DNA of 64,000 bases, taken from contig NZ_CANLOZ010000004.1 of NCBI RefSeq assembly GCF_947492965.1, positions 62,001-126,000 of the forward strand. The letters are read 5' to 3'. Shown in pieces: positions 1 through 8,276 of the stretch (positions within the stretch are counted from its first letter, which is position 1; each line of letters begins with the position of its first letter). Under the pieces are notes generated by a model, which saw nothing but the letters and a program-made list of their open reading frames with translations, was not told the DNA's origin and searched no databases. The position numbers were made by a program, and so were the translations under genes. This DNA is from an uncultured Aquimarina sp. GTDB lineage: Bacteria; Bacteroidota; Bacteroidia; Flavobacteriales; Flavobacteriaceae.

Positions 1-2
1 AA

Positions 3-536
3 GCAGGTATTGGATCCGCATCCATTGCTCATGCAGCGGTGAAAACAAAATATGCGGCAAGCGAAGGATTAGTAGCTTTACTAGAACCATTTATCGATAC
101 AGTCGTGATTTGTACAATGACTGCATTGGTTTTAATTATAACTGGTCAAATTAATGTTGGAGCCGAAATATCTGATGAGCAAGGTGTTCTACTAACAGCA
201 AATGCGTTGGAAAGTGGTATTTCATGGTTTCCTTATTTGCTAAGTTTTGCAGTCATACTCTTCGCTTTTTCATCAATGATTTCTTGGTCGTATTATGGTT
301 ATCAAGCTTGGTCCTATTTATTTGGAAGAAAAAAATATGTGGCTTATATCTACAAAACTATATTTTGTATTTGTGTAATTATTGGTTCTGCGGCTAGTCT
401 AACTGCTGTAACCGATTTTTCGGATGCCATGATTTTTTCGATGTTAGTACCTAATATAATAGGATTATTTATGCTAACTCCAAAAGTAGCAACTGAATTA
501 AAGAAGTATAAAAATGCAATTGCTAATAGTAATTAA
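3..536 (+). CDS. Sodium:alanine symporter (AGCS family), C-terminal part
   Basis: The reading frame is already open at the window edge, so this is the C-terminal 177 residues of a longer inner-membrane protein; 3 is the first complete codon and a GTG at 39 is internal. The segment reads GIGSASIAHAAVKT and then EGLVALLEPFIDTVVICTMTAL, which matches the conserved C-terminal part of the amino-acid carrier (AGCS/DAACS) family that imports alanine or glycine with sodium. At least three further hydrophobic segments follow (YLLSFAVILFAF, IFCICVIIGSAASLTAV, MLVPNIIGLFMLTP) and the tail is charged and cytoplasmic-looking. The upstream part lies outside the window. A terminator-ended RNA element follows about 65 bases downstream. 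Confidence 0.88.
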   Translation, partial: AGIGSASIAHAAVKTKYAASEGLVALLEPFIDTVVICTMTALVLIITGQINVGAEISDEQGVLLTANALESGISWFPYLLSFAVILFAFSSMISWSYYGYQAWSYLFGRKKYVAYIYKTIFCICVIIGSAASLTAVTDFSDAMIFSMLVPNIIGLFMLTPKVATELKKYKNAIANSN

Positions 537-599
537 TTAGGTCAATATTTTCTAAATTTTGGCACAAGGTTTGATGTATTATAAGTGTGTAAAATTTAT

Positions 600-695
600 C
601 AAAATCTTGTGTGAGGACATTGGTTCTTAGAACCAAAGAGAGTACGGGAAAAGGATAGGAAAAACGCTCGAGCAAAACTCTGAGCGTTTTTTTAT
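600..695 (+). ncRNA. Candidate structured small RNA, copy 1 of 3
   Basis: The block TGTGAGGACATT (610-621), a perfect 7-bp hairpin TTGGTTC/GAACCAA (620-626 with 630-636, loop TTA) and then AAAGAGAGTACG (635-646) is followed by an intrinsic terminator at 663-691. The same two flanking blocks recur at 3274-3324 and 3654-3705 with a different hairpin between them and again a terminator behind. Conserved flanks, variable paired core and terminator suggest a small transcript. It could belong to the flavobacterial Flavo-1 RNA family (Rfam), but I recall that family only by name and cannot confirm a match. Here the element precedes mscS, so a leader role is possible for this copy. Confidence 0.6.
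663..695 (+). terminator. Rho-independent terminator of RNA copy 1
   Basis: AACGCTC (663-669) pairs with GAGCGTT (682-688), with GAG/CTC pairs continuing inside, and the 3' arm runs into a T tract (687-693). It ends the RNA element just before the mscS gene. Confidence 0.8.
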
Positions 696-732
696 TTAAT
701 TTTTCTATTTTAGATATTTCAAAAACCTAACT

Positions 733-1551
733 ATGGAAAAACTACAGGAATATTTTGAAATAGCAATTGATAAAGTTGTTTTTTTTGCTCCCAAAATTAT
801 TGCGGCTGCTTTAGTGTTTTGGATCGGTTTTAAACTTATTAAAAAACTACTTAAGTTATTAGACAAAACACTGGAGAAGACAGGAATTTCGGATACTATG
901 CGTCCTTTTTTGTTGTCTATTATCTCGGTAATCTTAAAAATAGCTGTTGTTTTTGCTATTGTCACCATTTTAGGAGTAGATCTGTCAGGATTATTAGCGA
1001 TTCTGGCTGCAGTTGGATTTGCAATCGGAATGTCTTTACAGGGTAGTTTAGGAAATTTTGCTTCCGGAATATTAATTATGTTCTTAAAACCTTATGAGGC
1101 GGGAGATTGGATACAGGTAGGAGATTCATTTGGAAAAGTGCAAGAAATAGGTATTTTTAGCACTATTGTAGTAACACCAGGAGATAAAGTTTTAATTATT
1201 CCAAATGCTAAAATAACAGACGATGTAGTTGCTAACTATTCTAAAAGGGGAGTTGTACGATTAGAAATTACTGTGACCATGCCTTATAACGAAGATTTTT
1301 CTAAGGTAAAAAGAGTAATAGAAAATGCAATTGATCCGATTGATAAAATTTTGGATACCCCTAAAACCGAAATAGGAATAGAAAACTTTGATTCTCATAA
1401 TATTCTAATTGCTGTACGGCCTTATGTAAAGCCCGATGATTTCTGGGAGGTAACCTTTATTACGCATCAAGAAATTAAGAAGGCTTTTAGTGAACATGAT
1501 ATCCAAGTTGCTTACTCAGAAGGAGTGGAGTTAGGAAAGATTGGAGCATAA
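733..1551 (+). CDS. Small-conductance mechanosensitive channel, MscS family
   Basis: This 272-residue inner-membrane protein is close in length to E. coli MscS (286). Two or three hydrophobic helices occupy residues 15-105; the pore-lining helix carries the glycine/alanine-rich pattern LAILAAVGFAIGMSLQGSLG. The beta domain follows (FLKPYEAGDWIQVGDSFGKV, then PNAKITDDVVANYS), and a C-terminal alpha/beta domain ends near 265. The family opens under membrane tension to release solutes in hypo-osmotic shock. The ATG at 733 precedes the first helix directly. A second, more divergent MscS-family gene lies at 31061. The gene is monocistronic as far as can be seen, behind the RNA/terminator element at 600-695. 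Confidence 0.93.
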   Translation: MEKLQEYFEIAIDKVVFFAPKIIAAALVFWIGFKLIKKLLKLLDKTLEKTGISDTMRPFLLSIISVILKIAVVFAIVTILGVDLSGLLAILAAVGFAIGMSLQGSLGNFASGILIMFLKPYEAGDWIQVGDSFGKVQEIGIFSTIVVTPGDKVLIIPNAKITDDVVANYSKRGVVRLEITVTMPYNEDFSKVKRVIENAIDPIDKILDTPKTEIGIENFDSHNILIAVRPYVKPDDFWEVTFITHQEIKKAFSEHDIQVAYSEGVELGKIGA

Positions 1552-1635
1552 AGTGTTATTCTTTTGATAAAGACAAATATACATCAGGGAATGGCATTTT
1601 TTTTGTGGCCAATGTAATAGCATAAACTTTCTAAC

Positions 1636-3051
1636 ATGAAATGTATTTCTACCAAAATTTGGTCACTTTTTATATTTATTTGTATCGTAACATCTGCGTC
1701 CAGTCAGAATACCTTAAGACTTAAAAAGGGTGCGGTCACCGACTCATTATTAGTGCCTGAAACAGAAGGAGTTTATAGTATATATGTACCAAAATCTTTT
1801 GATCTTAAAAAATCATGGCCTATCCTATTTGGTTTTGATAGTACCGAAAATATGAGTAATCTAACGCATTTGTTTAAAAATGCAGCGGAAGAATTTGGAT
1901 ATGTAGTAGTAGTATCCAACTATGGTAACAAAGAAAGTGTAAGCGATAAATCGACTTATATGCCCTTACTTATAAAACATATTATTTCACTTTTTCCGAT
2001 TAAAAATAAAAGAATGTATGTTTTTGGAGTAGGAAAAGATGCTCCTCTTAATACTTCGATACCTTTGTTTTATAAGCAGTTTAATGGTGTATTGGCTATT
2101 AATGACAGTTATGACTATGATCAAAAATTGCATAGGAATAAAAATTTCTCATATTTCGGAATAGTTAGTGATGAAAATTTTAGGTATCAGGATTTCTTGT
2201 ATGCTGATCAGTATCTAAAGAGACGTGGACTTACTACTGTCTTATATGAGTACAGAGGAGATAGTAATTTACCTTCCGAAAATATAATTAATAAAGTTTT
2301 TCCCTTTTTTACATTAGACGCTATGGCCAAAGGAAATATTCCTAATGATTCATTGTGGATATCTTCTAATTATAAAAAAGATAAAGAGAACGTGCAGCTA
2401 CTTAAGAAGAAAGGTAAATATTTGGATGCATATGATGAGTTAATCAAAATGCGAAAGTTATATAGCTCATTTTTGGATGTGGACGAATTGAAAAGAGAAC
2501 AAAAAGAGCTTAAAAAAATAAGAGCATTTAAGAATGAAAGAAGGAAAAGAAATGAATATCGAAATAGAGAATTGCTTTTAAAACAGTCGTTCATAATATC
2601 TTTAAATGAAGATGCTGCCTCAAACCAATATGATAACCTTGGTTGGTGGCAATACAAAATGGAGGAATTAGAAAAACTTTCTAGTAACAATGAACCGTAT
2701 GCCAAGGCAATGAAAGAGCGAATACAAAAATTTTTGATTCATGTAATAGCTAATTACAAAAATGAATTGTCAGACACTAAAAAGGAGATTGATAAAAAAA
2801 TATTCTTAAATATATTAAGTACTATAATTAATAAAAAGGATTTTAAGTCTTACAAAAATATAATTTCTCTGAGCGCTAGAGATGAGGATAATCAAACTGC
2901 ATTATTCTATTTAGAAAAAATGCTGGAACAGGGATATAAAGAAATGGACAGTTTATACGCTATAGAAGGAACTTTGACTCTTAGAATTTCTAAAGAGTAC
3001 AATATGATTGTTAAAAAGTACTTAGGTTCCTCCAAATTCTATTCGTATTAG
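1636..3051 (+). CDS. Secreted alpha/beta-hydrolase-like protein, nucleophile apparently lost
   Basis: The protein has 471 residues with a signal peptide (IWSLFIFICIVTSASSQ) and is probably periplasmic. Residues about 45-230 read like the core of an esterase-type alpha/beta hydrolase: YSIYVPKSFDLKKSWPILFG, then FGYVVVVSNYG, then YVFGVGKDAPLN and FYKQFNGVLAINDSY. In active relatives the strand after YVFG carries a G-x-S-x-G nucleophile; here it is FGVGKDAP, without serine at that place. The C-terminal half (about 245-471) is charged, helical and lysine-rich, without a family I recognise. Inference: a non-catalytic fold relative, perhaps a binding or scaffold protein. Two terminator-ended RNA elements follow downstream. 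Confidence 0.6.
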   Translation: MKCISTKIWSLFIFICIVTSASSQNTLRLKKGAVTDSLLVPETEGVYSIYVPKSFDLKKSWPILFGFDSTENMSNLTHLFKNAAEEFGYVVVVSNYGNKESVSDKSTYMPLLIKHIISLFPIKNKRMYVFGVGKDAPLNTSIPLFYKQFNGVLAINDSYDYDQKLHRNKNFSYFGIVSDENFRYQDFLYADQYLKRRGLTTVLYEYRGDSNLPSENIINKVFPFFTLDAMAKGNIPNDSLWISSNYKKDKENVQLLKKKGKYLDAYDELIKMRKLYSSFLDVDELKREQKELKKIRAFKNERRKRNEYRNRELLLKQSFIISLNEDAASNQYDNLGWWQYKMEELEKLSSNNEPYAKAMKERIQKFLIHVIANYKNELSDTKKEIDKKIFLNILSTIINKKDFKSYKNIISLSARDEDNQTALFYLEKMLEQGYKEMDSLYAIEGTLTLRISKEYNMIVKKYLGSSKFYSY

Positions 3052-3188
3052 TGCTTAAAACATTGTAAAAAGTGCATTTCGTCGTACTTAATAAACATTT
3101 AATCGTATTTTTGTTAATAACTTTTTAGATAATTACGGTTTTGAAGTAGAAAAACGTTTATCTTTATAATACGTAAAATATTAAAGAT

Positions 3189-3370
3189 GTGTATGATACA
3201 AATTAACATATCAAGAAATATGACGATATGGATTTGAAATATTAATTTGGAATACACATTGGGATGAATTAAGTGTGAGGACATTAGTCTAAAGACCCCA
3301 AATCTAAAAACTAAAGAGAGTACGTAATTTGACCCATAAGAGAAAGCGATCTATTTTAGATCGCTTTTGT
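3189..3370 (+). ncRNA. Candidate structured small RNA, copy 2 of 3
   Basis: This copy and the next (3570-3756) are tandem and share about 138 aligned bases. A closing stem GTGTAT (3189-3194)/ATACAC (3252-3257) surrounds a hairpin ATAT-GACG-ATAT (3218-3229). The core follows: TGTGAGGACATT (3274-3285), a variable paired part, AAAGAGAGTACG (3313-3324), then a perfect terminator. The element lies between two convergent genes (ends at 3051 and 3777), so it is not the leader of either; a free-standing small RNA is the simplest reading. Confidence 0.68.
3343..3370 (+). terminator. Rho-independent terminator of RNA copy 2
   Basis: A perfect 11-bp stem AAAGCGATCTA (3343-3353)/TAGATCGCTTT (3357-3367) with a TTT loop is followed by T-rich sequence. 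Confidence 0.85.
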
Positions 3371-3569
3371 TTTATAACTATATCTGTCTTCAGCAAAAAA
3401 AGGAAGTAAAAGAAGAAATATCCCTGTTTTAAATAAATGGGGAGATATTAAAAATCTATAAAACCATGTGTTTTTGTGTATTTCATCGAATTATTGTGTT
3501 TTTTGTCGTTAAAAATTTTGTATTAACAATTTTTTTACAATATATTTACATAAGCTTAAAAACATAACG

Positions 3570-3756
3570 GTGTATGGCCAGAATTAACATTTTTAAGCTG
3601 TATGACGATACAGGTTTGAAATATTAGTTTGGAATACATCAGGGCATATTAAGTGTGAGGACATTAGTCTGAAAGACCCCAAATCTTGAAGCTAAAGAGA
3701 GTACGTAATTAGCCCTAAAATTGATGAAAGCGTTTCCCGAGGGAAGCGCTTTTATA
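3570..3756 (+). ncRNA. Candidate structured small RNA, copy 3 of 3
   Basis: This is the tandem partner of the element at 3189. The closing stem GTGTAT (3570-3575)/ATACAT (3634-3639) keeps pairing through a G-U pair where copy 2 has G-C. The small hairpin is CTGTAT-GACG-ATACAG (3598-3613), where copy 2 has ATAT-GACG-ATAT: the same tetraloop with a compensatory A-T to G-C change in the stem. The core blocks are at 3654-3665 and 3694-3705, with GTCT/AGAC pairing between them. A terminator follows. Paired changes between the two copies are the best evidence that the product is a folded RNA. Confidence 0.68.
3727..3756 (+). terminator. Rho-independent terminator of RNA copy 3
   Basis: A 12-bp stem AAAGCGTTTCCC (3727-3738)/GGGAAGCGCTTT (3741-3752) with one T-G pair runs into a T-rich tail. 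It lies about 20 bases from the end of the convergent DJ-1 gene. Confidence 0.82.
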
Positions 3757-3776
3757 TTTTCTATACACTTTTTAGC

Positions 3777-4538
3777 TTACTTAGAAATCACTAAATGTGG
3801 GATGTTTTTCAAATCCCAATCGATTACCAATCCTTTGGCTAATGATTTTGCTATTTCCGCACCATATAAATGTTCGGACAAATACAAGGCAGCCTCAAAA
3901 CTTTTAGCACCACCAGCAGAAGTGATATACTTTCCATCATGTACGAATAGAATATCTTTTCTGATATCCAGATCAGGAAACATATTTTTCATTTTATCAA
4001 TATCGCTTGGGAATGTAGTAGAAACTTTATCTGTTAATAATCCAGCTTTGGCTAGCACAAAAGCACCGTCACAGTGGGATGTCATATATAAAGCTGTTTT
4101 AGCTATTTTTCTTACAAAATTGATCATAGTAGTATCCTGTAGATCTGTATCGAGATGATGTTCTGCACTGGGAATTACTAATATATCAATCCTCGGAATA
4201 GAATCTTGCACATAATTGTAATCTGGGATAATCTTTACACCTTCAAAAGTGGTTATAGGTTTATCGGTATTAGCAACCGTAAACACATTCATTTGTTTGA
4301 TGTTTTCTCGATACTGCGTATGCTGGAAAATATCAAAAGGAGCAGTAAATTCCGTGTTGTAGGTGCCATCCATAATTAAAAAACCTACATTATATCTGTT
4401 AGCTACTAATTTTGGAAATGTTTTTTGTTTTTGTGCAGTTTCCTTGGGTTCTTTCATATCCAATGTAGATTGTTCGGGCTTGTCCGTTTTACAACTGAAT
4501 AATATGATAATTAACAAGATATGAATTAAGTACTTCAT
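3777..4538 (-). CDS. DJ-1/PfpI-family lipoprotein
   Basis: The 253-residue protein begins with a lipoprotein signal (LLIIILFSCKTD, lipidated Cys about residue 16) and so sits on an envelope membrane. Residues about 48-235 form a DJ-1/PfpI (class I glutamine amidotransferase-like) domain: VGFLIMDGTYNTEFTAPFDI at its start and the nucleophile elbow YMTSHCDGAFVLAKAG with Cys156 behind a His. The FDIF motif and overall order resemble the N-terminal half of GlxA-type regulators and isonitrile hydratases, but no AraC domain follows and the protein is exported. The substrate cannot be read from the sequence. The gene ends 83 bases upstream of nothing else on its strand; the MFS gene at 4621-5847 lies just upstream and could be co-transcribed. 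Confidence 0.85.
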   Translation of the reverse strand: MKYLIHILLIIILFSCKTDKPEQSTLDMKEPKETAQKQKTFPKLVANRYNVGFLIMDGTYNTEFTAPFDIFQHTQYRENIKQMNVFTVANTDKPITTFEGVKIIPDYNYVQDSIPRIDILVIPSAEHHLDTDLQDTTMINFVRKIAKTALYMTSHCDGAFVLAKAGLLTDKVSTTFPSDIDKMKNMFPDLDIRKDILFVHDGKYITSAGGAKSFEAALYLSEHLYGAEIAKSLAKGLVIDWDLKNIPHLVISK

Positions 4539-4620
4539 AGGAATAAATTATATTTTATTTTATGTATTCTTTAATGATATTGTGGTTTAAAAATATTGAA
4601 TCTACTGGTTTTATTGGTAA

Positions 4621-5847
4621 TTAAGTTTTTTCATGCAGTGCTGTTTTTTCTTTTCCAATTTTATATTTCACAATAAACAATAAAAACGTTCCTAAAGCGG
4701 CAATACTACCCATAAATAACCATGCATTATTATAACCAAAATTATTAATGAATTGCATTCCTGTATTATGTCCCAATATATGTGCTAAAGAAAATGACAT
4801 GCTATAGAAGCCCATATAATCTCCTTGTTTTCCTTTTTTAGAACGGTCAAGAGCAAAAGCGTTACCAAAAGGAAATGAAATCATCTCACCGACAGTAGCT
4901 ATGATCATACCTATAATAACAATCCCAGCCCAAGGAGTGATCACTAATAACAGGAAACTTATACCTGTTAGAATAAATCCATGAATTACATTTTTTATTT
5001 TGGATAATGAGGTAGATTCTAAATAAGCTATTAGGGGCATTTCGAAAATGAAAATTAGAATTCCATTCATGGCAAGTATCAGACCTATACTTTTTTCTGA
5101 TAAAAAATGAACTTCTTTATAGTATAAAGGTATGGTAGAAAAGTATTGAACAAAAATAAATCCAAACAATGTTAAGGCTATTAGAAATAGCATATAAATT
5201 CCATCACTTGCTGCGGGAGTAGGGTTTTCTATGACAATTTCTTTATCAATTACTCTGGCTTTTTTAGGATGTAAAGTTTTGATCATAATAAGTCCTGCGA
5301 TGATACAAGTAATTCCATCTACCCAAAACAATCCTGAATATCCTAAGGTAACTATTAAAAATCCTCCAAGAGCTGGAGCCATAGAAAATCCAAGGTTTAT
5401 CGCAAGTCTTATAAATGTTAATGATCGAGTTTTGTTTTCTGGTTTACTATATGCACTAAGTGCTACGAAAAATGCTGGTCTTGCGGCATCTGCAACCGTA
5501 ATTAAAATAAAAAAACTAATACAAATACTCAAAAAGCTTGAGAAATACTGCACAACGAAGAAAGAAATCCCGGTTAGCAATAGAGATCCTAAAATTACCT
5601 TGTAATAACCAATTCGATCACTTAATTTTCCTCCTATCCAAGCACCTAATAAAGAGCCTAAACCATAACAACTCATAACCCACCCAATTTCTTGTAGTGT
5701 AAAACATAAATCATCAGAAAGGTATAAAGACAAAAATGGGATGACCATAGCTCCCATTCTATTGATCAGTGTTATCAGTGCTAACCACCAGACTTCTTTG
5801 GATAATCCAGAGAAGGTATCTATATAGTTTAGAAACAGTTTTTTCAC
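4621..5847 (-). CDS. Major facilitator superfamily transporter
   Basis: This is a 408-residue polytopic protein with about twelve hydrophobic segments, normal for a 12-helix MFS carrier. The loop between helices 2 and 3 has the MFS signature GAWIGGKLSDRIGYYKV (G-x-x-x-D-R-x-G). A charged stretch near residues 195-210 (HPKKARVIDKEIVIENP) marks the central cytoplasmic loop between the two six-helix halves. The layout is that of proton-linked drug or metabolite exporters; the substrate is not predictable. It lies 83 bases upstream of the DJ-1 lipoprotein on the same strand and is divergent from the DUF1684 gene. Confidence 0.88.
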   Translation of the reverse strand: MKKLFLNYIDTFSGLSKEVWWLALITLINRMGAMVIPFLSLYLSDDLCFTLQEIGWVMSCYGLGSLLGAWIGGKLSDRIGYYKVILGSLLLTGISFFVVQYFSSFLSICISFFILITVADAARPAFFVALSAYSKPENKTRSLTFIRLAINLGFSMAPALGGFLIVTLGYSGLFWVDGITCIIAGLIMIKTLHPKKARVIDKEIVIENPTPAASDGIYMLFLIALTLFGFIFVQYFSTIPLYYKEVHFLSEKSIGLILAMNGILIFIFEMPLIAYLESTSLSKIKNVIHGFILTGISFLLLVITPWAGIVIIGMIIATVGEMISFPFGNAFALDRSKKGKQGDYMGFYSMSFSLAHILGHNTGMQFINNFGYNNAWLFMGSIAALGTFLLFIVKYKIGKEKTALHEKT

Positions 5848-5928
5848 GATATGGTTAGTTGATTTGTTTAGAACCCGTAAAAGTAGCTTTTTGTCGAAAA
5901 ATTGGATACAATTTTAGAGAATATTAAC

Positions 5929-5957
5929 TTGTTTATTGTGAATGCTTTGTACTTTTG
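5929..5957 (+). promoter_or_regulatory. Bacteroidota-type promoter for the DUF1684 gene
   Basis: A -33-like TTG (5929-5931), an 18-bp spacer and a perfect -7 box TACTTTTG (5950-5957, consensus TAnnTTTG) lie across the first possible ATG at 5942. Transcription would start near 5963, downstream of that ATG, which argues for the GTG at 5975 as the real start codon. Confidence 0.6.
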
Positions 5958-5974
5958 CAAAAAATAAGGGGACA

Positions 5975-6589
5975 GTGTATAGATTATCTTTTTTACTAAT
6001 GCTATGCTTTAGCCATTTAGTGGCTCAAGATTCTACAGCAATAAAAAAAATATTAGCTTTTCAAGAAGGATTGAATAAGAAGTTCGCTTCAGAAGAAAAA
6101 TCACCATTAACACCAAAGGACTTTAAAACATTTAAGGCATTAGAGTTCTTCAAAATTGATACAAACTACAGCATAAAAGCAAAGTTTGTAAGGACACCCT
6201 ATGAAACTCCTTTTATTATGAAGACTACAACGAATAGAGAACCAATTTATGTGAAATATGGTGAAGCTCAATTTGTTTTAGAAGACAAAAAACAAAAACT
6301 TAATATTTATCAAAATCAAGGATTAAAAACACAACCTGAGTACGAAAATTATCTTTTTTTACCTTTTACAGATTTAACGAATGGTGATAGTTCGTATGAT
6401 GGAGGACGTTTTATAGATCTTACTATTCCAGAAGGTGATACAATTATAATCGATTTTAACACTGCATATAATCCTTATTGCGCTTACAGCGCTAGATATT
6501 CTTGCCCTATTCCTCCAGAAGAAAATCATCTAGATTTAAAAATTCCAGTTGGAGTCAAAAAGTATAGTACCGTAGAAGAAAATAAGTAG
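5975..6589 (+). CDS. DUF1684 domain protein, secreted
   Basis: This belongs to the DUF1684 family by the central pattern REPIYVKYGEAQF, the FLPFTDLTNGDSSYDGGRFID stretch and the near-terminal YNPYCAYSARYSCPIPPEEN, whose cysteines and prolines are the family hallmark. Its biochemical role is unknown. I chose the GTG at 5975 because the promoter box covers the earlier ATG (5942) and because the protein then begins with a compact signal peptide (YRLSFLLMLCFSHLVAQ). From 5942 there would be eleven extra residues (LCTFAKNKGT) in front of the hydrophobic core. It is divergent from the MFS gene and followed at 92 bases by the astacin lipoprotein. Confidence 0.85.
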   Translation: MYRLSFLLMLCFSHLVAQDSTAIKKILAFQEGLNKKFASEEKSPLTPKDFKTFKALEFFKIDTNYSIKAKFVRTPYETPFIMKTTTNREPIYVKYGEAQFVLEDKKQKLNIYQNQGLKTQPEYENYLFLPFTDLTNGDSSYDGGRFIDLTIPEGDTIIIDFNTAYNPYCAYSARYSCPIPPEENHLDLKIPVGVKKYSTVEENK

Positions 6590-6680
6590 GTTAATAAAAA
6601 GTTAAATTAAAAAAAGAGTAGTAACATAATTTTGTTTTAATGCACTTAATAAGGTATTTATTAACTTTAAAACCTAAATT

Positions 6681-8192
6681 ATGAATAATAGTATTTTACT
6701 GTTTTTAGCAGTCTCACTTTTTTTAGTTAGTTGTAAAAATGATGACTCTTTAGATAATGACAAAACTATTTTTTTGAATGAAGATTACGTAGCGACTGAG
6801 TTTGCTTTTCCTAATCAATCGGGAAAGGTAATTTCTTATGATAGAGGAGATGGGACAACATTTTCATTTGAAAAAATAGAAGGAATTAATGTGTTTGAGG
6901 GAGATATTGTTCTTAACGACACTCAAATTAAACTTATGCAGAACATTAACAGTTCTGATTTTAGTTCTAAATCTGCTCCAGGAACTCTTGCAGGAAGATG
7001 GAATAACAGTCTAGTAAATTATACTATCGAAATACCAAATAGGAGAGCTGATATAGAATGGGCAATTGATCAAATTCAAAATAGAACCAATTTAGTTTTT
7101 AATGAGAGGAGAGAAGGTGATTATATAGCATTTGTTTTTGGAGAAGGATGTTCTTCTAAACTAGGAAAACAAGGGGGAAGACAAAACATAACATTATCAA
7201 ATGGGTGTTCTAGAGGGAATATTATTCATGAAATATTACATGCCTTAGGGATATGGCATGAACAATCCCGACCGGATAGAGATAGCTCATTAAGACTAAA
7301 TTATGGAAACATACAAAATGGTAGGAGAAGTCAATTTGATGTGAAACCGGCACTAAATTATGGAGCTTTTGATTTTAATTCTATAATGCTTTATGGTCCT
7401 TGTTTTTTTGCAAACGCTTGTTTTCCTAATGGAGATTGTAATTGCAACCCAAATGAAGCTACAATTACCAGGAGAGATGGAACTTTTTACAATATAAATA
7501 GGAATAATTTGTCTCAAACAGATATCGAGGTATTAAGGGATATGTATCCTGTTGCAATTAGATCAGTTGGTAATTCAGGTTCTTATGATGTGGGAGCAAA
7601 TGATAGAGGTGATGTATGCTACGCAAGAAGAAATGGTAGGTTTTTAGAAATTTATAGGAACGGAGTTTTACAAAACAGATATAGAAATACTCTGAGACCT
7701 TCTGTAGATATTTCTCGAGATGGTGAAATTTTAACTACATTAGAATCATTTATTTTTGGAACTGGAAAATTCTCACGATATACAAAGTTGGATATTGCTG
7801 AAGGTGGAGGAAACGTTTATTGTATTGCAACTAATACTCGAACGACCTCAGTTTTTAGAAGAATAAGAAATAATGTTTGGGCTAAAGAACCTGTTTCAGG
7901 TTCAAGAATAAGTGTGGATAGTCAAGGTATTCCATGGATTATAAACTCCAATTCAATAGTTACTATTGTTAATGGGCAGTATACTGCAGTAGCTTCAATT
8001 GATAATGTGAATTTTAAGAAATTTGTAGATATTGGTTGTTCTGGAGACAATGTTTTTGTGTCAACTATAGCTAGAAATAATACTTTTAATCATGTTTTTA
8101 GATATAGTCGAACAGCTAATTTATTGGTTAAACAACCTGGCACTGGTGGTAATATTGACACAGATATGGATGGTGCAATTTTGAAACCTTAA
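6681..8192 (+). CDS. Astacin-like (M12A) zinc metallopeptidase lipoprotein
   Basis: The 503-residue protein starts with a lipoprotein signal (LFLAVSLFLVSCKNDD). The protease domain spans about residues 105-295 and has the full astacin zinc signature HEILHALGIWHEQSRPDRD: His183, Glu184 (base), His187 and His193, plus RPDR. The Met-turn follows as SIMLYGP (Met236, Tyr238), slightly different from the usual SxMHY. Residues 295-503 form a second domain of short repeating strands (SVGNSGSYDVGANDRGDVCY, then GGGNVYCIATN, then DIGCSGDNVFVS), perhaps a beta-propeller-like binding module; I do not recognise a family. Probable role: a surface protease acting on proteins outside the cell. A bidirectional terminator separates it from the convergent porin gene. 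Confidence 0.9.
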   Translation: MNNSILLFLAVSLFLVSCKNDDSLDNDKTIFLNEDYVATEFAFPNQSGKVISYDRGDGTTFSFEKIEGINVFEGDIVLNDTQIKLMQNINSSDFSSKSAPGTLAGRWNNSLVNYTIEIPNRRADIEWAIDQIQNRTNLVFNERREGDYIAFVFGEGCSSKLGKQGGRQNITLSNGCSRGNIIHEILHALGIWHEQSRPDRDSSLRLNYGNIQNGRRSQFDVKPALNYGAFDFNSIMLYGPCFFANACFPNGDCNCNPNEATITRRDGTFYNINRNNLSQTDIEVLRDMYPVAIRSVGNSGSYDVGANDRGDVCYARRNGRFLEIYRNGVLQNRYRNTLRPSVDISRDGEILTTLESFIFGTGKFSRYTKLDIAEGGGNVYCIATNTRTTSVFRRIRNNVWAKEPVSGSRISVDSQGIPWIINSNSIVTIVNGQYTAVASIDNVNFKKFVDIGCSGDNVFVSTIARNNTFNHVFRYSRTANLLVKQPGTGGNIDTDMDGAILKP

Positions 8193-8213
8193 TGACTTAA
8201 TATTTATTGAATA

Positions 8214-8243
8214 AAAAAGCACTCTGATATCAGAGTGCTTTTT
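8214..8243. terminator. Bidirectional terminator between protease and porin genes
   Basis: A perfect 15-bp palindrome has arms AAAAAGCACTCTGAT and ATCAGAGTGCTTTTT with A and T runs at its ends, so it can stop transcripts from both convergent genes. Confidence 0.85.
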
Positions 8244-8276
8244 GCATAAACAAACAATATATTAAACTATAATATA

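Noticed and set aside
3721..4158. Plus-strand frame opposite the DJ-1 lipoprotein
   Set aside because: No domain or signal; the minus-strand frame has a clear lipobox and nucleophile elbow.
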